Part shown: positions 33,993 through 45,221 of the stretch, one piece after another
How the letters are laid out: each line of letters opens with the position of its first letter
Position numbering within the stretch: position 1 is the stretch's first letter
NCBI GenBank assembly: GCA_023512835.1
Contig: CM042084.1
Span: forward strand, 46,981,609 to 47,045,608
Direction of reading: 5' to 3'
DNA: 64,000 bases
From: Taxillus chinensis
Lineage: Eukaryota; Streptophyta; Magnoliopsida; Santalales; Loranthaceae
The notes under the pieces: model-generated
The model's database searches: none
What the model saw: only the letters and a program-made list of their open reading frames with translations
What the model was told of the DNA's origin: nothing
Program-made: the position numbers and the translations under genes

Positions 33993-36383
33993 CTATATAG
34001 CGGTGGCTCCCTGGACTACTTCACAACTGTAATTCCATGGGACTGCTTTATCAGTTTTATAGGGGAAAGGAGCAGGAACACCTATGGTGAGGGGTGCAAT
34101 TCCATGCGGTAGTTGTGGGATTTCGGTCTTTTCCCCCTTGTTTGGCACGAGACTTGAGGCATGGATAGTGAGAGGCTTGATTCCATGTGGCAGTAACAGG
34201 TTCTCCGGAGCCTTAACAGTTAAGACAAGGGGTGTTGGCACCCATGGCGATTTATGTGAATGATCTTCTTGGATCATGTGGCTTTGGTTGTCCATTCCTC
34301 CTCTTGAGAATTCTATCATCCTTTGGTCCATGAGTTTTTGCACCACCTCGAAAAACTCAGTGCATTCTGCAATGTCATGTCCCCGTGACATCTTGTGATA
34401 AGGGCATTGTTTTTCCCCATCTATTCCTTTTCCTGCCCTTGGCGTGTCTTTAGCAAGTATATAGCCATGTTCCTGTAACAGAGTAAACAAATGTGTTTTC
34501 TCCATTTGTACTTGGGAGATCCTTTCCAGCCGTGCTTCATTTTCGATACTAGCAACATTATTGGAGTGTTCTGGGAGAGGATTGCTATTCACATTCGGCG
34601 TCCCCGGACGGTGCGGAGAAATCCAGCCATTTTGCATCCTTTAATGCCTGAACCTTCCTTTTAAACGTTATACAATTCTCGATATCATGTCCAGCTCCAC
34701 CTGTATGATACTCACATCTAGCATCTGGCTTATACCAGGCCGGGGGAGGAGTCTTTATTTCTCCCAAGGGTATAGGAGTTACCATCCTTGCTTCTAAAAG
34801 CTTGGGATATAATTCGGCATATGTCATTGGGATTGGGTCGAACTCCTGTCGTGGTCGGCGAGAAGCCTGATTCGCTCTCCGCTTGCCGGGTCCTGGGCCC
34901 TTGGTTGCCCCTGTCCTTGGAATGAGGCTCCCGGTCCTTCTTGACTTGCTGGCCTTGGTTGCTCTGGGTATGGCGCTCTCGGTTGAAACGGATTAGGTGT
35001 CATTGGATATGGAAATGGAACCCCTCCTTGCGGCAGGTATGGCATGAATTGGGGAGGTGGTGCGGCAAAGATAAGCAGCTACCGGTGCCCCTCTATAAGA
35101 CCCTGGCGCTTGGTAGAATGTTGGTTGTATTGACCGGTGCGCTTGGTATACCAGGTTGCTCTCATTTTCCTTCTTCTTTGCTGGTGGTTGAAACCGTTTT
35201 GATGCCTCGGCCATATCACCCTTTAGCTTTCCACCTTTAATTCCACTTTCTACTCGTTCACCGGATGCGACCAAGTCCGCAAAGTGTTGGAGACGTTACC
35301 GATCAACTTCTCATAGTAGACACCTTTTAGTGTGTTGATAAAAAGAGTAGTGAGTTCTCTTTCGGTAAGGGGAGGTTGGACCTCCACAGCTGCCTCTCTC
35401 CATCTTCGTGCATAATCTTTGAAATTCTCTTCGGATCCCTTCTCCATAGACTGCAGGGTTAGTCGATCCATGCCGACTCGGTGACATGTTTGTCTTGTGC
35501 CAAGAAGGAAGTAGCTAATTCCTTCCATGTCTTAATGCGGTTTCCATTCGGTTGAAAATACCAGCGAAGGGATGCCCCAGTTAGGCTTTCCTGGAAACAA
35601 TGCATGAGGAGCTTGTCTTCACCAGGATAAGCGGCCATCTTTTGACAATACATGGCCAGATGTGTCTTTGGACATCGTGTCCCGTTGAATTTTTCAAAAA
35701 CCTGGCATTTTGAATTTTGGCGGTAGCACCACTCCAGGGACTAAGCATAAGTCTTGTGGGCTGGTCATACCATAGCTGTCAATGCCTTCTACGGCCTTCA
35801 ATCATTCCTCGAGTCGGCGTAGAGCGAGCGACTCAATATTTTCCTGAGGAGCTGGGGAACCCACCGCTTCCATTACATTTCTTGGTGTGGGCATAGTGAA
35901 ATGAGTTTGATTTGGGGTAGGAGGTTGTGCCATAGCAGGATGGTATGTGGGTGTCTGGCTTGGAGCCAGGTTGGGTGACCGAATGACCTCCCGTCCTTGC
36001 TCTTGATGGTGATTGGTAGTTCCCCCCGGTCGGAATTCTTCCTCTTTCTTGATCAATTTCATGAGCATTTCCATTATTGCGGACATTTGCCCCTGTAGGG
36101 TTTGTTGTAATTGTTCCAACCCCATGAGTCTGTTCTCTGTTCTCTTCCGCCATTGGGCTGCGGTTGAGGTATTTGATTGCGCCGGGATCTGAGATTGTAA
36201 GAGTGCGCAATCCTGGAGGGAGGCTGCTACCCACCTGGGTACAAGGGAACTTTTATTTGATTTTTTTTGATATGCATGTATGCATGAATGTCTATGCAGA
36301 GGGTTAAAGAAACAAACAACTTTATTGCAAACAAAACATACAATATAAACACTCAATACAAACATACAATGCTGAAATGCCAT
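33993..36383 (-). pseudogene. Tat element gag, broken into several frames
   Basis: The retrotransposon gag domain lies at about 35,250-35,653 (CFQESLTGASLRWYFQ; FKDYARRWREAAVEVQPPL; LINTLKG-like). A proline-rich part follows. Two zinc-knuckle-like stretches come next: CEYHTGGAGHDIENC (about 34,670-34,715) and CPYHKMSRGHDIAEC (about 34,360-34,405), both of the CxxH...GHxxxxC kind usual in Tat gag. The N-terminal piece (35,802-36,383) is glutamine-rich with a short coiled-coil-like segment. At least four frame changes separate the pieces. Gag should build the virus-like particle and bind RNA. Confidence 0.82.
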
Positions 36384-36428
36384 GTAAAATGAAAGCTATC
36401 ACTACATGATCTTAAGGCATTCTTCCGG

Positions 36429-37913
36429 TCACCTCCTAAGGAGCACGGCGCCTCTTTCTCGGGGTGGTCGTTCACCCGCATCCTCCCGCCGCTTCATTAT
36501 GGTCGCGATCTGTTTTTCCCTCACTGCAGCCTTTGAAGAGTTCCTTCTAGAGATGCTTCTAGCCTCCGGATCTCGCTGCCTTAAAGTCCGATTCTCCTGG
36601 AGGATAGCCTTCATGTCTGAAGTTAGCCGTGGCTTGTGTTGTGCTCTCCAAGATATGTATCGTCGGGAAAACACCAGGTTTTGAACCGTTGGGTTGGATC
36701 TTGTGTGGTGTGGACCATGCTTGATACATCTTCTTGCCTTCTTCTATGAGCATGGCTCTGCTTGTAAGTGAAGTCACACTCTTCCATGCCAAAGAGCACG
36801 GGAATAATCCGATGACGCCCCACTTGTCTTCCCACCTGCAGTGGTGCATATGCGGTTCCTCCCCAGGGACCTAAAAGTGGAACCCAATTGTAGTCCCCAG
36901 ACTATATGTCATGGAGACCACCTGGCATCCAAGGAGCAGTCCAAGTAATATCAGCTTACGTGAGGTTCCCCAACTTCTTTTTCCAGCTTTCAAAGTCTTT
37001 TGGTAGGCTCCACTTGCTTGAGCGAGAATATCTAGTAGTGTTGTGGCTGGTACTTGATAAACAAGCAGGGAAACGATGAACACTACAGGGGAAATGACCT
37101 TGCAACCAAGTACATAGGAGAGGTAAGCACCCCATGAACTGTCCCGAGCCTTTACTCCTTAGGTAAGTAAGAGATCGGATGGTTTCAGCCAAGATAGCAG
37201 GAGTAGGGTCACATCCTTTGAGCACCCGCTGGACCAAATCTACAATTGCCCCATCAATGTGGGCCGGTATCCTCGGGAAAATGACTAGCCCATATATAGC
37301 TAGTGTAAGCAATTTGTGTGCCTCCGCTTCCGTTGCAGTTTGTATTATTTCTTTGATTGTTGCCCATGGAAGATATTCACGCCCACCGTAAGTTGTGACC
37401 GCCGGTGAGTCCCATACTGGCTTTCCCATAATCTCAGTAAAGGCCCTTCGGCATGACCTTCTGGGCTGCGCGAGATAGACTTTCATTTTGTTTTCCACGG
37501 GGATATCCAAGTAATCTTCTGTATTCTTCTATTGTGGGAACAAGATCTAGGCTGTTGAAGTTGAAGCACCGCCGTCGAGGTTCCCAGAAATAAATGGCTG
37601 CCCCAAGCATATCCGTATCGGCCAGGAGCTCGGTTACATGGAGCAAATCCCCAAACTGTTGTATGTATACGCTTTTCCTTTCGTCTGACCATTGCTTCCA
37701 TATTGTCTGTACCTCCTTAGTGTAGTCCAGCTGATCTTCTATGATAACATGTTCTACCTTGTAGGCCTCTCCTGGCGGGAAATCTCCAAGGCGAAGTTGA
37801 ATGTCTCCTGATGCTTGGGCCACTATCGTGACGGCCACCTTGTCCTGAAGGCCTTTTAGGAGATGACTGAAAGTTGCCATGCCTATATGAATGATGAATG
37901 TCATGTTATGCAT
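36429..37913 (-). pseudogene. Extra 5' ORF of Tat element (DUF7745-like), fragmented
   Basis: Upstream of gag, 37,434-37,913 reads GDIQLRLGDFPPGEAYKVEH, then IWKQWSDERKSVYIQQFGDL and FWEPRRRCFNF...VPTIEEYRRLLGYP. It continues in other frames to 36,956 (KPVWDSPAVTTYGGREYLPW; LPLLCTWLQGHF) and to 36,429. This resembles the DUF7745 family, often found as an additional ORF or domain in plant Tat-type elements and also in host proteins. The family name is from memory and moderate in confidence. Its role is unknown. Several frame changes show decay. Confidence 0.6.
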
Positions 37914-38480
37914 GATGATAGGTTAGGATGACAAGTCAGGACAAAGAATAAACCAATAGTAAAGACAGTCAAATGTGCAGGGGATGACTTAAGGACTACC
38001 CTACAAAACAAAGGTTAGCATGGCACGGAATGAGCAAGCAAAATGTGGGTCAATACCCCTGATGGGCTTTTATTGCTACCCCTATCTTATTCGTTGGTTC
38101 CCAAACTTCCTCAATAGAGGGCTCCGTACACCATGGGATTTACCGGAGGGGGATCTTAAAAGGACGTGCCTTAAAAGAACCTCAAGCTTGAGTGAGGAGT
38201 CCGAGGCCCCATTGCGGATAATGATCAACGCGCTGGGGACCGTACTGAACCTCGCTAACCTAAATTGTGTTAAACCCGGGTATAGGGTTATGCATGTATG
38301 CAACAAGTATGGAAAGCAGTAAATCACAACTATTATGGTAGTTAAAGCGTATAAATAAATCACAGTAAATATGAGCAACAATCAAATAATTTAGCACAAC
38401 AGTTAAATATATACAACAGTATAATTAAAATAACCTCCTAATCCTTAGTTCTAGACCTAACTCTCTAAAGTGTTCATAGT
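37914..38480 (-). other. 5' leader of Tat element
   Basis: Sequence between the primer site and the first ORF, with no coding signal. The part next to the primer site (38,431-38,480) resembles 39,512-39,584, the leader of the second element. Confidence 0.6.
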
Positions 38481-38497
38481 CCCGAGCAGAGTCGCCA
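38481..38497 (-). other. Primer binding site, tRNA-Arg type
   Basis: On the minus strand TGGCGACTCTGCTCGGG begins two bases from the LTR end (38,500). It matches the complement of the 3' end of plant tRNA-Arg(ACG), TGGCGACTCCGCTGGGG from memory, with two mismatches. Tat-lineage elements commonly use this primer. Confidence 0.8.
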
Positions 38498-38499
38498 GC

Positions 38500-39511
38500 T
38501 GTCATCACTGGTTTTCGTCCGGGCCCTTTTGGGGTGAGCTCAAACTAGACCAATGGTGAGAAATTCTAGAGTCGCCACCAACTGTTTTTGGGGTACAGTT
38601 GGATACCCTCTACTTTGAGTAGTCGTAAGTGTGTGGTCTGCGTTATCAGAGATGGGTTCGGGAGTTGGTTACGTGTAGGGAAGGATTAGCACCCCTACAG
38701 CGCCCTTTCGGTATCTAATTTAGGAGGAGGAGGTTTTATTTTATTTGTACTGTCATAGCTAGGTTAAATTCCCGAAAAAGTTTATGATTTTTATTTAGCT
38801 AAGTTATTTATTAAAGTCATGGTTAAGATTGATTTACCCTAGGTTTCTAAAGGGAATCCTAAAAGTTTTTTGGGTTTTTGTTTGAAGTGGGGAATGGGAT
38901 CCTATGGGTTTGTTTTTGGTTTTTCTTTTGGAAATTTAAGTCCTAAAAACTGGTTTTTTATTTTCCCTTTTTTTTGTTTTTTTTTGTTTTTTTTGTTTTT
39001 TTTTTGGGTTAGAAAACACATTTTTTTTTATGTTTTGTGAAAAACGTTTTGTTTTGGTTTTGCTTTCTTTTATATATATATTTTTTGTTTTTGGAAACAT
39101 TTTGAAAATTATTTATTGAAAACGTTTTTAAAAAAACATATTTGTTTTTTTTTTTGTGTTTTTTTTTTGAAATTGAAAATGCATATATCAAAATAGATGT
39201 GGAGTGTGTGAGTGTGACATCCACAAAAATAAAATCACTCTTTTGTTTTCTTTTCTTTTTCTTCATCCTTTCCCTTTGCTCTCTCTCTTTTTTCCTTTGT
39301 TGTTTTTTTTTCACTACACTTTACATATTACACATACACATAGGAAGAAATACAGGGAAAATGCAATGGAAAAAGGTTGAAAAGCAATTACATCAAATGT
39401 AGATAAACTAAAAAACGAAAATTAGAAAAATGCTAAAACAAATACACCAAATATAGATACAAATCAGCTGAAAAAAAAAGAGTGAAAAGATAAGGGCTGA
39501 ACCGACTTTGA
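38500..39511 (-). mobile_element. Truncated 5' LTR of Tat element
   Basis: It starts TGTCATCACTGG and follows the 3' LTR (23,607 onward) for about 1,010 bp, to ACCGACTTTGA at 39,511. Identity then stops and the leader of another element follows. Only the part next to the primer site remains; the promoter-proximal two thirds are missing. Confidence 0.82.
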
Positions 39512-40165
39512 GACCTCCCAATCCAAGTAAAAACAAAAGGAAACCTCCCAATCCTAGTACTAGGCCTAACCCTCGAAGTGTTGTCTCCAGCAGAGTCACC
39601 AACTATCATCACCGATTTTCATCCAGGCCGAAACCGAATGATGAGATTGTACAGAGTCGTCACCAACTATTTGGGGGTGCAGTTGGTCACCTAAAATGTG
39701 GGTGGTCTATATTACCAGATAAGGGTTCGGGGGTTGGTTACGTGTAGGGAAGGAATAGCACCCCTACAACGCCCTTTCGATACCTATAGGAGGAGGAGGT
39801 TTCTATTTGTTTTTCACTGTTTTGACTGGGTGAAGACATTATTGTTTCCCTAAAGTCTAAGTTTTTTACTTGGCTAAGTTGTTTGTCAAAGTTATGGTTA
39901 AAAATTGATTTACCCTAATTGTCTAAAGGAGATCCTAAAAGTTTTGTTTTGTTTTTTTTATTTGAAGTAGAAAATGAAATCCTAAAGTTTTGGTTTTGGT
40001 TTTTTGTTTTATTTTAGAAATTGAAGCCCTAAAAATTGAAATATGTTTTTTTTTGCTATTGGCTATTACATATTACAACTTGAATAAAATGGAGAAAAAA
40101 ACAACGAAATAAGGAAAACAAGAAACAAAACAACTAACGAAATTAACAGCAAGGAAAAAATAAAA
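39512..40165 (-). mobile_element. Leader, primer site and LTR start of a second Tat-type element
   Basis: 39,512-39,584 resembles the leader of the first element (ACCTCCCAATCC, TAGGCCTAACCCTC). A second tRNA-Arg-type primer site lies at 39,585-39,601 on the minus strand (TGGTGACTCTGCTGGAG). From 39,604 a diverged LTR starts TATCATCACCG (expected TGTCATCACCG) and runs into the N gap. Confidence 0.78.
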
Positions 40166-40665
40166 NNNNNNNNNNNNNNNNNNNNNNNNNNNNNNNNNNN
40201 NNNNNNNNNNNNNNNNNNNNNNNNNNNNNNNNNNNNNNNNNNNNNNNNNNNNNNNNNNNNNNNNNNNNNNNNNNNNNNNNNNNNNNNNNNNNNNNNNNNN
40301 NNNNNNNNNNNNNNNNNNNNNNNNNNNNNNNNNNNNNNNNNNNNNNNNNNNNNNNNNNNNNNNNNNNNNNNNNNNNNNNNNNNNNNNNNNNNNNNNNNNN
40401 NNNNNNNNNNNNNNNNNNNNNNNNNNNNNNNNNNNNNNNNNNNNNNNNNNNNNNNNNNNNNNNNNNNNNNNNNNNNNNNNNNNNNNNNNNNNNNNNNNNN
40501 NNNNNNNNNNNNNNNNNNNNNNNNNNNNNNNNNNNNNNNNNNNNNNNNNNNNNNNNNNNNNNNNNNNNNNNNNNNNNNNNNNNNNNNNNNNNNNNNNNNN
40601 NNNNNNNNNNNNNNNNNNNNNNNNNNNNNNNNNNNNNNNNNNNNNNNNNNNNNNNNNNNNNNNNN
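40166..40665. other. Assembly gap of exactly 500 N
   Basis: A round 500-N run is a placeholder of unknown true length, usual for scaffold joins. The left flank is a Tat-type LTR and the right flank is an unrelated copia LTR fragment, so order and orientation across it depend on scaffolding. Confidence 0.98.
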
Positions 40666-40804
40666 TATCTTTAGCTTTGCTCTCACGAGTGTATCTCCGG
40701 ATTAATAACATATCTTCTGCAATGATCAAATAAACACAAGAGATCTCACATCAAATTACATAAGGTTTTATTAGCATTATCCAAATTCTGGGTTTGATCC
40801 AACA
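40666..40804 (-). mobile_element. Copia LTR fragment at gap edge
   Basis: The reverse complement starts TGTTGGATCAAACCCAG and contains GAAGATATG...AATCCGGA and GAGAGCAAAGCTAA. It is related to the start of the solo LTR at 51,593. The rest is lost in the gap. Confidence 0.75.
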
Positions 40805-41828
40805 ATACTAGACATTATTATTATTATTATTATTATAGGTTAGCATGTGCAGGAGCATCAAGCCATGTAGGACATGAAAACGTGGGTCACCTCGGAAGCC
40901 CCTACAGCATGAACAATTTAAGCATATATATATATTAACATATAAATGTTAATTACGTATATACACATATTTATTAATATATACATAATCGGTTGGGGTT
41001 CTTCCTCGTCATCAGACCTCGCGCCTGCAGGAAAAATGAGGGTTCATGAGTGCGACACCCATGGAGCCGAGATTACCTCAAGCCAGACCCGGCCCTGGGC
41101 GGTCACATGCAGAGGCACCGGTCTTTCACCGGTGGTCTTCCTTTAAGCCCCAACGGAGGTAGATGTAGAGGGGAGTCGTCAATCCCACGAACACTCCAAA
41201 AAATCGAGAAGCATACTGCCACTAGTCCTCAACCAATACCCAACTAGACAAAATGGTGGATACTAATACATATACTATTAAAATCTAATATATATTTTTT
41301 AAAACTGTGCATCCATGCAAAAAGATAACAAGGAATCGACGATCACCTACCAAACTCTATGTACAACGGAAGGAACGTAGGTTTGTGCCCTAGGTTCCAC
41401 CTTTTATACTAACATAAATATATTATAGAATCTAATACTAATAATAAATAATACTAATAATCAATATCACAATAACATAATAATAATAATAATATTATTA
41501 TTATCATCATTATTATTAATAATAATAATACTGTGCAATTATACTAATAATAATAACAACACAGTATTAACAAAGTCTAATAATAAATCCAATAATTGCA
41601 TCAATAATAATAATCATAACATTGATTATTATAATAATAATCACTCAAATACTTAAATAATTATATTAATAATATTACCACTTTAATAACAACATATTAA
41701 AATAATTAAAAATCACCATAATAATAATAATAATCCAAAATGCTAACGCTAAGGCCATGCTGGCGGATAGGCATTCCAAACTCTATATGGTCCTAACTTT
41801 CAACCTCACACAGGTACCGATCCTTACA
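40805..41828. other. AT-rich sequence with ATT/AAT microsatellites and a probable LTR end
   Basis: 40,815-40,840 and 41,400-41,740 are rich in ATT/AAT triplets. 41,030-41,250 has a GC-richer block (TTTCACCGGTGGTC) of unknown origin. The stretch ends GATCCTTACA, and CATCCTCCCCACC overlaps its end (41,827), as at the end of the LTR at 58,601, so it is probably the tail of a Tekay-type LTR. No gene is recognised. Confidence 0.5.
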
Positions 41829-42045
41829 TCCTCCCCACCTTTGGACTTTTCGTTCCCGAAAAGACAAGTCATCCTTAACGAGAACACATCTCAAGCTCGA
41901 ATAATTATGCATAACCTTGCTACCACTGGCATGATAAACAAAACAATACCCACAAACAAAATAACCAACAAATTATCCAATCATTCGCCACCAAGAATAC
42001 CAACAAGCACTAAATAAAAAAAACGCAAAAAAATAATCAGGAGGT
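41829..42045 (-). mobile_element. Fragment of Tekay-type 3' internal sequence
   Basis: TCCTCCCCACCTTTGGACTT followed by TTCGTTCCCGAAAAG matches the polypurine tract complement and adjacent sequence at 58,602-58,640 (TCCTCCCCACCTCAGGACTT). It is a short leftover of an element on the minus strand, without coding sequence. Confidence 0.6.
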
Positions 42046-42049
42046 TAAA

Positions 42050-42971
42050 TACCTCAACACATGGTAAAGATCTTGACAAGTCACACAGGCATAATATCAA
42101 ACACTTAACTTGCATGGCCACACAGGCATAATATCAAACAACATGCCATTGAAGGCCAACATCCATATGGGAGATCACACCTATATGGATTTACGTATAA
42201 AATATATATATCCAGATAACCATAGATCACCTACCACAAGGCCTAAACCCTGGATAGGTTCAAGGAACAAGACAAAACCCCTACCTCTAGAAGATCCTTC
42301 ACGCTCTTGCTTCCACGCCTAACGCTGTCCAACCATGGAAATGACAACGGCAGCCACGATCTAGAGCTCTCTCTCTATCAACCTCCCTCTCCCTCTCTGC
42401 GACGGCTACGGCGGAAGAACCCTAAAACCACAACACAAAGGGGCTCCTCCTCCTTATATAGACACCTCAACATCAAAATGACGTAGTTTTGATTAAGTGA
42501 ACCCCAGCATCGAAACGACATAGTTTTGATGGAACAAGCTATAACCTTCCCGCATCCACACAAGACAAAATACCCATAATTCCAACATGCCTCTTTGGGA
42601 AAACATTACTAGAATAACAAAACCAATGTGATGATGCAAAAATATGGCTGCACGCCATAATGCACGTGATATCCCAATATCACGTGCAGCTCCAATTGAT
42701 GTGAAATTCTTCCCCAAGGTTTCTTGTATCACGTAGAAGGCAGGCATATAATAATCTTCTTGCACGTGATATCCCTATATCATGTGCATTGTCACGTGCA
42801 CCTCCCAAAGGTTCCCTCTTGGGCTTATCTCTTACCTCAAACTTGGCCATCAACAAACAAAGTGTTTTAGCTAAAGTGTGTGGGAAGAAAACTCCCTAAA
42901 ACCCTACAATTTTCACCCTAAAAGGCAAAGCTGTGACTAACTCCTCACATCCCAAAACACGGGTCATTACA
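42050..42971 (-). mobile_element. Truncated gypsy LTR (LTR-C)
   Basis: It belongs to the family of LTR-A and LTR-B: CACACAGGCATAATATCAAAC repeats, CATTGAAGGCCAACATCCAT, a reversed TATA box (about 42,454), two decayed ACGT palindromes (about 42,471-42,531), two stem-loops and the end GGGTCATTACA (42,971). The gypsy LTR start is missing on the left. Confidence 0.78.
42661..42688. promoter_or_regulatory. LTR-C stem-loop 2 (TGCACGTGATAT arms)
   Basis: Perfect 12-bp arms TGCACGTGATAT / ATATCACGTGCA around CCCA. The matching stem in LTR-D and LTR-E uses GACAA, showing paired arm change. The companion stem at 42,761-42,788 has the same arms with one mismatch. Confidence 0.72.
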
Positions 42972-43149
42972 CTACATATTTGCATGCCCATACTGATGCA
43001 GTTGATCTTGGTCATTCATTTGTAGATGGTGATTGGTAGTAATTAATGCAATATTAAATACGCTCAACTGCTCGGAACGGCGCGGTTCTTCGTACAAACC
43101 CTAGCTGAAAATATCGCTAAGTGGATATGCTTAGGGTTGTAAGTTTGGC

Positions 43150-44440
43150 TCAAAGGTAAGTGACTCAAAGATTTGGATTGATCTAGAAAGAGATGTGAAT
43201 TTTGGTTTCAGGCTTCAATTGTGAATTCTTGCGAGTCTACGACTCATATATCTTCGAGTCTTCGTGGCTAGAGTCCAAGTTAGATTAGATGTATGAATCA
43301 CTCTACGAACTACGAGTCTACGACTCTTCGACCCTTAGAGTGGCTTCTTTGAGTGCATTAAATCTACCCAATGATTTGGCTACGCGTCTTCGACCCAGGT
43401 TCTGCGAACCTTCAAGTCCCTTAGTTTACGTTAAGTGACTAAGTCGTTGTTCGACCATGTATGGTCGAGTAAATATAAGATCTTCGACCTGTGAGGCTTC
43501 GCCTCTGCAAGTTTCTTACTTAGTCTTTCATGTTTGCTTATAAACTGAGTTTCCGTATTCTTCGAGTCTTCGACTCTACGGCTTCGTCGCTTCAGTTATA
43601 ACTCAAAGCCTTATAGATCTTCGAGTCTTTGATGTCTGGCAATTTCTTTGGATTAACTGTCGTAGATTCTCCGACCCTTGAGTCTACGACCCTACGAGTG
43701 ACAGTTATCTTCTTGTTTGTCAGTTTATATTGTATGGACTCTTCGACCTTCTATCTTTAAGTCCGTTCGTCTCCACTTTGTTTATTAACGGTGTTTTTGG
43801 CTTCAACTCTACGACCTTACGAGTCTTCGAGTCTTAGTGACAGGTTTGGTTCTACTAAGTATCTTAGCTACATTTGGAGACTCTCAATTTTACGAGCTTC
43901 GAGTCGATCGATGTCTAGTCACTTCTTTTGAGAATTCTTCGACTCTACGAGTCTGTGAGTTTATCCTTGAGTGCCATGACTTGCACTTTTCCGAACTTCA
44001 ACTCTTCGACTCTATAACTCTGAGGATCTACGAGTCGCGTGTTTTTCTGTCACTTACTCGCTTCAAGTCTCCAGGTCTTACGAGTCTACGAGTCTCTTGT
44101 CAGTATGCTTTGTGACAATTTCACTTCTATGAGCTTCGACTCTTCGACCCTAATACCTTCGGATCTTTGAGTCTCAGGACTTAATAAGGTTTTGGCAACT
44201 TCATCAAATCCTATAGTTCCCAATAGTCCCGAAGATACTATTTCGAAGCAACTTGCCTTGAAGACCTCTTCCTTGAACCTATGTTCCCATGCTAACTCCT
44301 CTGACTTTTAGAGGCTTTGATCCTTCGACTCTCCTGGAGACGTTTGAGCCTTCGAGTCTACGAATCTTTGACCCAAATCTCTGACCTTCTAATCTTCGAC
44401 CCAAAGTGCTTACTCTCGAATCTTTGAGTTTTCAATTGGA
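43150..44440 (+). repeat. Degenerate CGAGTCTTCGACTC / TACGAGTC repeat field
   Basis: About 1.3 kb rich in 10-16-bp phrases such as TTCGAGTCTTCGACTC, CTACGAGTC and CTACGACCC at irregular spacing. GAGTC and GACTC are each other's complements, so many short palindromes form. ORFs are weak and low in complexity (43,837-44,115). A related field in opposite orientation lies at 50,030-50,500, on the other side of the bHLH gene. Confidence 0.75.
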
Positions 44441-44469
44441 GTAGCATACTTAGCGCGTCAACTACATGA

Positions 44470-45060
44470 AGCATATAAATTAAACCCCCTCTACGAAATC
44501 ACGCAAAGGATTCAATCGTACAAACACAAGGCTGTTATTAATGCTTGCTATAGAACTTGCTGTTGACAACACAATAACAACATTCATTGTATTAGGAGAA
44601 TAACAATTACCTTGGCAGAAATCATTCTCTCCTTAAGGGGAAGCAAATGATTCCTTGTCTTATTTACATGCTCATAATTATAAATATACAATTTGCACAA
44701 TTAATTAAAAGAAATATTATTTCCCACAACTTAAGCTTGATTAGACCTCATATTACCTATTTTTTAATAATAGGTAATCCCGCCCCATTATTTATAATTA
44801 CTCCAACACTTTGGTTAGATGATTTATATTTTATAATGAAGAAAAATAAATAATTTCACTGATATGAAATAACAAATAAAAATAATTTAGATTAAATAAT
44901 TCGTTGTAGATCGAGACAAACTTGGACGTTGTTTTTAAATTTTTATTACAAGGTATTGGATTGATGGTGAACGCGGAGACATTTGAAGTAAATTGATAGC
45001 CCACCTGCCAGTGGCCCGCCACAGCAATATAATATGTTCGCTCTCTCCCGTCCCAAATCC
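44470..45060. other. Upstream flank of the bHLH gene
   Basis: AT-rich sequence without a repeat I recognise. A 68-codon ORF (44,647-44,853) is hydrophobic and probably chance. Confidence 0.4.
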
Positions 45061-45064
45061 CAAT

Positions 45065-45070
45065 CACGTG
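45065..45070. promoter_or_regulatory. G-box in the bHLH gene promoter
   Basis: CACGTG lies about 155 bp upstream of the chosen start codon. MYC-type bHLH proteins bind this site, so auto- or cross-regulation by the MYC group is possible; this is inference. Confidence 0.45.
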
Positions 45071-45221
45071 GAAATGGTGTCTAATGTCTCATACTGTAAC
45101 CAGCTACCTTGTGAATGGACCGGGTGTAGCCAAATTCATCACAATAAATAATTCCAGAAGCGTTATTAAGAACCCTAACCAGCATTCTGATACGACTCCA
45201 AAAAAAGAGAGACAAATACAA

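Noticed and set aside
44647..44853. Hydrophobic 68-codon ORF that faintly recalls a mitochondrial membrane protein
   Set aside because: AT-rich composition alone gives such hydrophobic text; no motif or neighbour supports it.
45084..45221. Upstream in-frame ATG (45,084) as the bHLH start
   Set aside because: The 46 extra codons have no likeness to the family; the start at 45,222 leads directly into the MYC_N region.
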